A stretch of 57,717 bases of DNA from Magnetococcales bacterium WMHbinv6. Lineage in GTDB: Bacteria > Pseudomonadota > Magnetococcia > Magnetococcales > Magnetaquicoccaceae. The notes below the pieces were generated by a model, which saw only the letters and a program-made list of their open reading frames with translations, was not told the DNA's origin and ran no database searches. The DNA lies in NCBI GenBank assembly GCA_002753135.1, contig PDZV01000002.1, positions 1 through 57,717 of the forward strand. Reading direction: 5' to 3'. Within the stretch, counting starts at the first letter, position 1. The number at the start of each line of letters is the position of its first letter. This document shows, piece by piece, positions 52,575 through 57,717 of this stretch. The translations under genes were made by a program, and so were the position numbers.

Positions 52575-53964
52575 TCTCGCTCACATTTTCCGCGAATATG
52601 ATATTCGTGGTCTGGCTGGCAGTGAACTTTCCGACGCCCTGGTCAGGAATCTGGGTATCACCTTTGCCCAACATGTTGCCGAACAACGCAGCCGCAATAC
52701 TTCCATGCGCATTGTCATCGGTCGGGATGGTCGACACTCCTCACCGGGTCTGGCGCAAGCCTTGGCCGATGGTTTGGCCCATGGCGGGGCGGAAGTGATC
52801 GATTGCGGTCTGGTGCCCACCCCTGCCCTCTATTTCGCCAGCCATCACTTTGATGCCGATGCCGCCATCATGCTTACCGGCAGCCATAATCCCCCGGATT
52901 ATAACGGCCTGAAAATGGTGCGTGACGGTCGCTCCGTCTATGGCAGCGAAATTCAAACCCTGCGCCAACGTCTGGAAGCCGGGGTAACCCCCTTGCCGCA
53001 AGCGGCTGAAATTCGTACCGGTCGGATCCTGGAGCGCTATCTGCAACGGATTCTCGCCGACTACAAACCGGGACGTTCCCTGCAGGTGGTACTGGATTGT
53101 GGCAATGGGGTCACAGGCGTGGTCGCCCCGGAACTGCTTAACCGCCTGCCCGGCGTCGCCGGCGAAGTGTTATACCCCGAAGTGGATGGTTCTTTCCCCA
53201 ATCATCATCCCGATCCGACCATTCCGGCCAACCTGCAGGCCCTCTGGGTCCATATGCAGGAGACCGATGCCGAGTTGGGTATTGCCTTCGATGGCGATGG
53301 TGATCGCATCGGGGCCCTGGATGAAAACGGTAAAATCATCTGGGGTGATCGGCTGATGATTCTGTTTGCCCGGCAAATTTTGGCCACTCATCCGGGTGCC
53401 ACCATCATCGGCGATGTCAAATGCTCACAACTGCTCTTTGACGCCGTGGCCGAAGCAGGTGGTACACCCTTGATGTGGAAAACCGGCCACTCTCTGGTCA
53501 AAAGCAAAATGCGCGAAACCGCTGCCCCCCTCGGTGGCGAAATGAGCGGTCATCTCTTTTTTGCAGATCGTTACCTGGGCTATGACGATGCCCTGTACGC
53601 CGCTGTCCGTCTGATCGAACTGGTCTCCAGCGGCCCGGAGACCCTCTCAGAACGGCTGCGCAATCTGCCGGAAAGTTTTTCTTCCCCGGAGTTGCGTCTG
53701 GAGTGTGCCGACGAGCGCAAATTTCAGGTGATGGAACGGATCCGTATGCAGCTGCAAAACAGCGGTGTCCCATTCTCGGCCATTGACGGCGTGCGGGTCA
53801 GCAGCGAGCAGGGCTGGTGGTTGCTGCGCGTTTCCAATACCCAACCGGCCCTGGTGGCCCGCATCGAAGCCAACAGCCGTGCCCACCTGCAGCAACTGAC
53901 ACAGGCCCTGGCAGAACTGTTGGCTGCGGAAGGCATCTCCCTGCCCGAGTGGCAGGAAGCGTGA
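52567..53964 (+). CDS. phosphomannomutase/phosphoglucomutase
   Basis: A 465-residue alpha-D-phosphohexomutase. TAGGAG stands 6 bp before the GTG at 52567, so I prefer that to the TTG at 52561. It has the four family signatures: IFREYDIRG at the start, the phosphoserine loop MLTGSHNPPDYNG, the metal loop AFDGDGDRIG, and the sugar-binding GGEMSGH. The C-terminal RVSNTQPALVARIEAN loop binds phosphate. It resembles AlgC, which handles both mannose and glucose phosphates. It would feed galU and a GDP-mannose pathway. pyrD starts 13 bp after the stop. Confidence 0.93.
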   Translation: MSNLAHIFREYDIRGLAGSELSDALVRNLGITFAQHVAEQRSRNTSMRIVIGRDGRHSSPGLAQALADGLAHGGAEVIDCGLVPTPALYFASHHFDADAAIMLTGSHNPPDYNGLKMVRDGRSVYGSEIQTLRQRLEAGVTPLPQAAEIRTGRILERYLQRILADYKPGRSLQVVLDCGNGVTGVVAPELLNRLPGVAGEVLYPEVDGSFPNHHPDPTIPANLQALWVHMQETDAELGIAFDGDGDRIGALDENGKIIWGDRLMILFARQILATHPGATIIGDVKCSQLLFDAVAEAGGTPLMWKTGHSLVKSKMRETAAPLGGEMSGHLFFADRYLGYDDALYAAVRLIELVSSGPETLSERLRNLPESFSSPELRLECADERKFQVMERIRMQLQNSGVPFSAIDGVRVSSEQGWWLLRVSNTQPALVARIEANSRAHLQQLTQALAELLAAEGISLPEWQEA

Positions 53965-53977
53965 CTCTGCTTTGCGC

Positions 53978-54907
53978 ATGAGCAACCCGCTTGCTGTTAA
54001 TCTGGCCGGTATCGCCCTCGCTTCACCGATTGTTCTGCTCTCCGGTTGCGCCGGTTTTGCCGAAGAGTTGGCCGCCATCGAAGGTTTTGATTTTTCGGTT
54101 ATCGGGGCCATCTGTCTGAAGGGAACCACCCTGGAGCCCCGACAAGGCAACGCACCACCGCGTCTGGCCGAAACCCCCGCCGGTATGCTCAACGCCATCG
54201 GCCTGCAAAATCCGGGGGCCAAAACGGTGGTCGAACATATTCTGCCACGTATCCGCCACCTGCCAACGCGCCTGATCGCCAATATTGCCGGTTCCACGGT
54301 TGCCGACTATGCCGAAGTGGCCCGTCTCTTTGATAACAGCCCCATCGATGGCATTGAAATCAATATTTCCTGCCCCAATGTCAAAGAGGGTGGTGCCGCC
54401 TTTGGGGCCGATCCCCAATCGGCTGCTGCCGTCGTCTCTGCCGTGCGCCAGATGACCAGCAAACCGATCATCACCAAACTCTCTCCCAATGTCACCGATA
54501 TTGGCCTGATTGCCCGTGCGGCCATCGAAGCTGGAACAGATGCCTTTTCGGCCATCAATACCTTGATGGGTATGGCCATCGATATTCAGCAGCGTCGCCC
54601 GATCCTGGGCAATCGGCAAGGTGGTCTCTCCGGCCCGGCAATTAAACCCATCGCCCTGCTCAAAGTCTGGCAACTGCACAAAATAACCGCTCCGCTTGGC
54701 ATTCCGATCATCGGCCAGGGAGGCATTGCCAGTGGCGAGGATGCGGTTGAATTTTTTCTGGCTGGTGCCAACGCCGTCGGCATTGGCACCGCCTTGTTCC
54801 GCAATCCGCTTATCGCCCAACAAATCCACGCCGAACTGGGCCGTTATCTGCAGAATCAGGGTTTCGCTTCGGTTACAGCATTGACGGGAGCCCTGCACCT
54901 TGCCTAA
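53978..54907 (+). CDS. pyrD: dihydroorotate dehydrogenase, class 1B-like catalytic subunit
   Basis: A 309-residue flavoprotein from the ATG at 53978. It has the barrel and FMN motifs of class 1 enzymes: [44 protein letters not shown] with the catalytic Cys, [11 protein letters not shown], and [31 protein letters not shown]. It oxidises dihydroorotate to orotate in pyrimidine synthesis. Class 1B enzymes pair with PyrK for NAD; pyrK is not in this window. It follows the phosphohexomutase on the same strand. Confidence 0.93.
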   Translation: MSNPLAVNLAGIALASPIVLLSGCAGFAEELAAIEGFDFSVIGAICLKGTTLEPRQGNAPPRLAETPAGMLNAIGLQNPGAKTVVEHILPRIRHLPTRLIANIAGSTVADYAEVARLFDNSPIDGIEINISCPNVKEGGAAFGADPQSAAAVVSAVRQMTSKPIITKLSPNVTDIGLIARAAIEAGTDAFSAINTLMGMAIDIQQRRPILGNRQGGLSGPAIKPIALLKVWQLHKITAPLGIPIIGQGGIASGEDAVEFFLAGANAVGIGTALFRNPLIAQQIHAELGRYLQNQGFASVTALTGALHLA

Positions 54908-54911
54908 ACTG

Positions 54912-54943
54912 CATCGGCACGACAACCAGGCCGGTTGCCGATG
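54912..54943. other. stem-loop between pyrD and the cyclophilin gene
   Basis: CATCGGC (54912-54918) pairs with GCCGATG (54937-54943), and AACC with GGTT extends the stem inside. No T run follows. It starts 5 bp after the pyrD stop and could be a weak terminator or processing site. Confidence 0.4.
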
Positions 54944-54975
54944 GGAACCGCTCTACGATGAATGAGGATTGCCGG

Positions 54976-55602
54976 ATGATGATTACGCGCTTGCTGACGG
55001 CCTTGCTGGCCGTGTGGATACTCTTTACTGCTCCCGCCTGTGCTGCCGCCGGGCCTACACCCAATGTTGCTGGAGGAAAAAATATGGTGGTGTTGTCGAC
55101 TTCGCTGGGTGAAATTACCATCGCTCTGGACGCTGAAAAAGCGCCCATCACCGTGAAAAATTTTCTCGAATATGTGGATGCCGGATTTTATGATGGCACC
55201 ATTTTCCATCGGGTAATCAAAGGTTTTATGGTTCAGGGTGGCGGTTTCACGGCGGACATGCAGCAAAAAAGCACCAATCCCCCCATTCGCAATGAGGCCG
55301 ACAACGGCCTGAAAAATCAGCGCGGCAGCATTGCCATGGCCCGCACGGCCAACAAAGACAGCGCTACGGCACAATTTTTTATCAACGCCGTGCATAACAC
55401 CTTCCTCGATCACGGCGTGCGTGACTTTGGCTATGCCGTGTTCGGTCAGGTGGTCAGTGGCATGGATGTGGTCGATCGTATCGAGCAGGTTCGTACCGGC
55501 TGGCAGGATGTGCCCAGCGAACCGGTAATCATCCAGACCATTCGCCGCGCCTCTGCCCCTTCGCAAGCTCCAGCCAGTCCGGCCCCTGCTGCACCGCCAT
55601 GA
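54976..55602 (+). CDS. secreted cyclophilin-type peptidyl-prolyl isomerase
   Basis: A 208-residue protein; GAGG 8 bp upstream favours the ATG at 54976 (54958 and 54979 are also possible). A signal peptide ends near PACAAAG. The cyclophilin domain has [16 protein letters not shown], with the catalytic Arg in FHRV, and [12 protein letters not shown] and [13 protein letters not shown]. It helps protein folding in the periplasm by proline isomerisation. An Ala/Pro-rich tail follows. It overlaps the next gene by 4 bp (ATGA). Confidence 0.92.
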   Translation: MMITRLLTALLAVWILFTAPACAAAGPTPNVAGGKNMVVLSTSLGEITIALDAEKAPITVKNFLEYVDAGFYDGTIFHRVIKGFMVQGGGFTADMQQKSTNPPIRNEADNGLKNQRGSIAMARTANKDSATAQFFINAVHNTFLDHGVRDFGYAVFGQVVSGMDVVDRIEQVRTGWQDVPSEPVIIQTIRRASAPSQAPASPAPAAPP

Positions 55603-56933
55603 TTACTACCCCCTGTAAATCGTTTTGCTGTGTTCGTATCCACAATACGGAAGCTCTGAAAGTCGCTTTGGCAGAAGGAGATTGGGTGGCTTTGTTCAGC
55701 CGCTTCTATGCCATTGCCGATGAACAGATTCGGCAACACGAAGGTGAGTTGATCCGTTCTCTGGGTGATGGTTTGTTGGCGGCCTTTGCACATGCTGAAC
55801 AGGCGTTGCAGGCCGCCATTCACATTCATGAGACCATCAGCCGTACGATCCCCTTTGCCACAACCGGCTTTTCCTGCAAAATTGCCATTGCCAGCGGCAC
55901 CTTCAGTTCATTGACCATCGCAAACAGCCTGCTGGATTATCTGGGTACAACGGTTGATATTGCCCTGCAGCTGTGCGATCGGGCGCATGGTAATGCCATC
56001 CTGCTGTATCATCAGCCGTTACAGTCGGATACTTTATTACCCATTCACTCCCTGGCTGGAGAGCAACAGCATCGTCTTTTGCCAGACTATTTTGTTGAAC
56101 AACCCCTCTGCCACTTGCAAAGCATCAAGGCACCCATTCGTACCCATGCCATTTTTTGGCAGGCAATTGCCAACCAATACCAAAGCACGCAACCGATGCG
56201 CGAGTGTCGCATCAAAGCCGAACAGACGAGCGAAGAAGAGGTTGTCCAGTTTGGCAAGGTGACTGCCTTCAAAAAAGAGCGCGGCTTTGGCTTTATTCAA
56301 TATTTTACCGATGAGAATGAATATCGGGAAATCTATTTCCACATGAGCTATGTGGTCGGACAGGCGGTGATCCAGGAAAACGACCATGTGCAGTTTGTCA
56401 TCAAACCAGGCAAGGAGGGGCGGCCTCAAGCCTGCTCGGTTTTGGTCATGGGCGGGCGCATGATTGGTCAGGTGGCTTCGCTGGAAGGGGACGGCTCGGG
56501 CTATATCACCATCCGCAATCAGGCTTCAGAGGTGATCCGTTTTCTGATTCTGCCACATATCAGCCGTCATCTGCCCCTGCGTGTCAACGATGTGGTGGAA
56601 TTTGTGGTCGGCTCCGGTTCAGAGGCGGAAGGGTTGATCGCCACCGAAATTACACTCCATCCCGGCGATAAAATTCTGCACAGCATGGAAACAGGCGATA
56701 ATCTGACCCTTGGGGCCATTGAACAGGCCATCGTCACCGTCTATTTTGCGGACAAAGGGTACGGTTTCGCCAAATGTCGCCGCAACAACATCTATGTCCA
56801 CGTCTCCGAATTGACCGACCCGGAACACATTCCCATGCCGGGTGAGTTGATCGAGTTTGAGGTCTCCCCAGGCCGAGATGGCACCTATCGGGCCAACAAC
56901 ATTCGTTCCGTGCAACGCAAAAGTGACGCTTGA
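55599..56933 (+). CDS. class III cyclase-like domain fused to three cold-shock-like domains
   Basis: A 444-residue protein with no membrane helix. Residues about 8-170 resemble a class III nucleotide cyclase domain: [13 protein letters not shown] (GDG at 56-58) and [23 protein letters not shown] match the second metal Asp and the G-x-x-V-(N/D)-x-A helix. The first metal Asp (FxDIxGxT) is absent (VRIHNTEAL), so it is probably not an active cyclase. Residues 217-285 form a cold-shock domain with KERGFGFI and IYFHMS (the RNP motifs), 288-352 a weaker one, and 375-440 a third with KGYGFAK and IYVHVSE. Cold-shock domains bind single-stranded RNA or DNA. A nucleotide- or signal-sensing RNA-binding protein is the plain reading. 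It is coupled to the cyclophilin gene. Confidence 0.8.
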   Translation: MITTPCKSFCCVRIHNTEALKVALAEGDWVALFSRFYAIADEQIRQHEGELIRSLGDGLLAAFAHAEQALQAAIHIHETISRTIPFATTGFSCKIAIASGTFSSLTIANSLLDYLGTTVDIALQLCDRAHGNAILLYHQPLQSDTLLPIHSLAGEQQHRLLPDYFVEQPLCHLQSIKAPIRTHAIFWQAIANQYQSTQPMRECRIKAEQTSEEEVVQFGKVTAFKKERGFGFIQYFTDENEYREIYFHMSYVVGQAVIQENDHVQFVIKPGKEGRPQACSVLVMGGRMIGQVASLEGDGSGYITIRNQASEVIRFLILPHISRHLPLRVNDVVEFVVGSGSEAEGLIATEITLHPGDKILHSMETGDNLTLGAIEQAIVTVYFADKGYGFAKCRRNNIYVHVSELTDPEHIPMPGELIEFEVSPGRDGTYRANNIRSVQRKSDA

Positions 56934-56997
56934 AAAAGCAAAAGCGGGATCGCAACAGGCCAGCACACGAACCATTGGCGGTTTTCAGTACGGAAAA

Positions 56998-57717
56998 TCA
57001 GGCAGATCCAGGAAAGATGGCTCCCAGCTGGCGAACGCTTTCGTCCAAAGAACATCCCTGCTCAACCGGTTGGCGCAGATAGTTGCGAATCGGGGTGATC
57101 AGTTTGAGGGCGTTATCAATCTGTGGGTTGCTGCCGGCCACATAGGCACCAATATTGACCATATCTTCGGCCCGACTGTAGGTGGCCAGGGCTTCACGCA
57201 GACGTCCCGCCCACCGTTTCTGTTTGACATCAACCAGCGATTCCATCAAACGGGATAATGATTCCAGAATATCGATGGCCGGATATTGGTTGGCGGCAGC
57301 CAGAGAGCGCGACAAGACAATGTGACCGTCCAGAATACCTCGGACAGCGTCGGCGACCGGATCCTGCAGATCATCCCCTTCCACCAGAATGGTGTACAAG
57401 CCGGTGATGCTGCCGTCCCCTTCATCGCGACCGGTCCGCTCCAAGAGGCGTGGCAAAAGCATGAAGGTGGAGGGCGGATAACCTCGGGTGGTCGGCGGCT
57501 CGCCACGAGTCAGGCCAACCTCCCGTTGTGCCATGGCAAAACGGGTCACTGAATCCATCAATAACAGCACATGTTGCTGCCTGGCACGAAAATATTCGGC
57601 AATCGCCGTGGCCAAAAAGGCGGCACGCAGACGCAGCAACGGCGGCTGATCAGAGGTGGCAACCACCACTACCGAGCGGGCCATTCCTTCTGGCCCCAAA
57701 TCGCGTTCAATAAACTC
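56998..57717 (-). CDS. fliI: flagellar export ATPase FliI, partial
   Basis: Only the C-terminal 239 or so residues lie in the window; the frame runs off the end at 57717. MDSVTRFAMAQREVGLTRGEPPTTRGYPPS is the family signature of FliI and related type III secretion ATPases, with LYTILVEGDDLQDPVADAVRGILDGHIVLSR after it. The final EQGCSLDESVRQLGAIF is a typical FliI C-terminus. The ATPase powers export of flagellar proteins; the P-loop is upstream, outside the window. FliI is preferred over T3SS homologues because of the chemoreceptor and the free-living setting. It converges on the cyclase-cold-shock gene with a 64-bp gap. Confidence 0.92.
   Translation of the reverse strand, partial: EFIERDLGPEGMARSVVVVATSDQPPLLRLRAAFLATAIAEYFRARQQHVLLLMDSVTRFAMAQREVGLTRGEPPTTRGYPPSTFMLLPRLLERTGRDEGDGSITGLYTILVEGDDLQDPVADAVRGILDGHIVLSRSLAAANQYPAIDILESLSRLMESLVDVKQKRWAGRLREALATYSRAEDMVNIGAYVAGSNPQIDNALKLITPIRNYLRQPVEQGCSLDESVRQLGAIFPGSA

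Overview
The window looks like the chromosome of a free-living, respiring, flagellated proteobacterium with a GC-rich core. It encodes dnaA-dnaN, alaS, HslVU, a Pst phosphate transporter with PhoBR, ubiquinone genes (ubiE, ubiJ, ubiB, ubiD), an aa3-type cytochrome oxidase, a chemoreceptor, several c-di-GMP proteins and the end of fliI. This gene set, together with a Bpt-type leucyltransferase and a class 1B PyrD, would fit a deep-branching alphaproteobacterium or a Magnetococcus-like (Etaproteobacteria) lineage. That placement is inference from gene content, not from a search.

Layout. Positions 1-2641 are AT-richer and accessory: an M23-peptidase-like fragment behind a small secreted protein that could be its immunity partner, a membrane-anchored metallophosphoesterase, and two long gene-poor gaps. 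Positions 2642-5554 hold mgtE, a CorA/ZntB-type transporter and an odd pilin-like membrane protein, closed by a terminator. Positions 5567-10555 are a defence-like block on the minus strand: a 1306-residue nuclease-NACHT STAND ATPase and a broken Rpn-type nuclease gene, placed directly behind dnaN. Positions 10577-17677 (minus) run bpt-recX-alaS-zinc ribbon-PilZ-dnaA-dnaN, with several ATGA overlaps. Positions 17786-19699 (plus) are hslVU.

Positions 19863-34467 form a phosphate and signalling region: PPK2, bacteriohemerythrin, a STAS protein, pstS-phoU-pstC-pstA-pstB-pstB, a diguanylate cyclase and a hybrid histidine kinase on the plus strand, facing phoB and phoR on the minus strand. PhoU is fused to a catalytically dead low-molecular-weight phosphatase/arsenate-reductase-like domain. 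The two PstB proteins carry complementary defects that would leave one normal and one degenerate ATP site in a heterodimer. Positions 34508-39839 hold ubiE-ubiJ-ubiB (minus), a 143-bp TA-flanked inverted-repeat element, and ubiD (plus). Positions 39912-46519 (minus) hold a chemoreceptor and the ctaE-sco-ctaC-ctaD oxidase cluster; the catalytic subunit has the YSHP signature of A2-type oxidases.

Positions 47449-56933 (plus) hold a REC-PAS-GGDEF-EAL protein whose GGDEF site is degenerate, a small cytochrome c, the sugar-nucleotide genes galU, ugd and pmm/pgm, then pyrD, a secreted cyclophilin and an unusual protein that joins a class III cyclase-like domain to three cold-shock-like domains. The window ends inside fliI on the minus strand.

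The most unusual items are the asymmetric PstB pair beside the PhoU fusion, the cyclase-cold-shock fusion, and the nuclease-NACHT protein with a sharp internal composition break. No rRNA, tRNA, CRISPR array or complete insertion sequence was seen.
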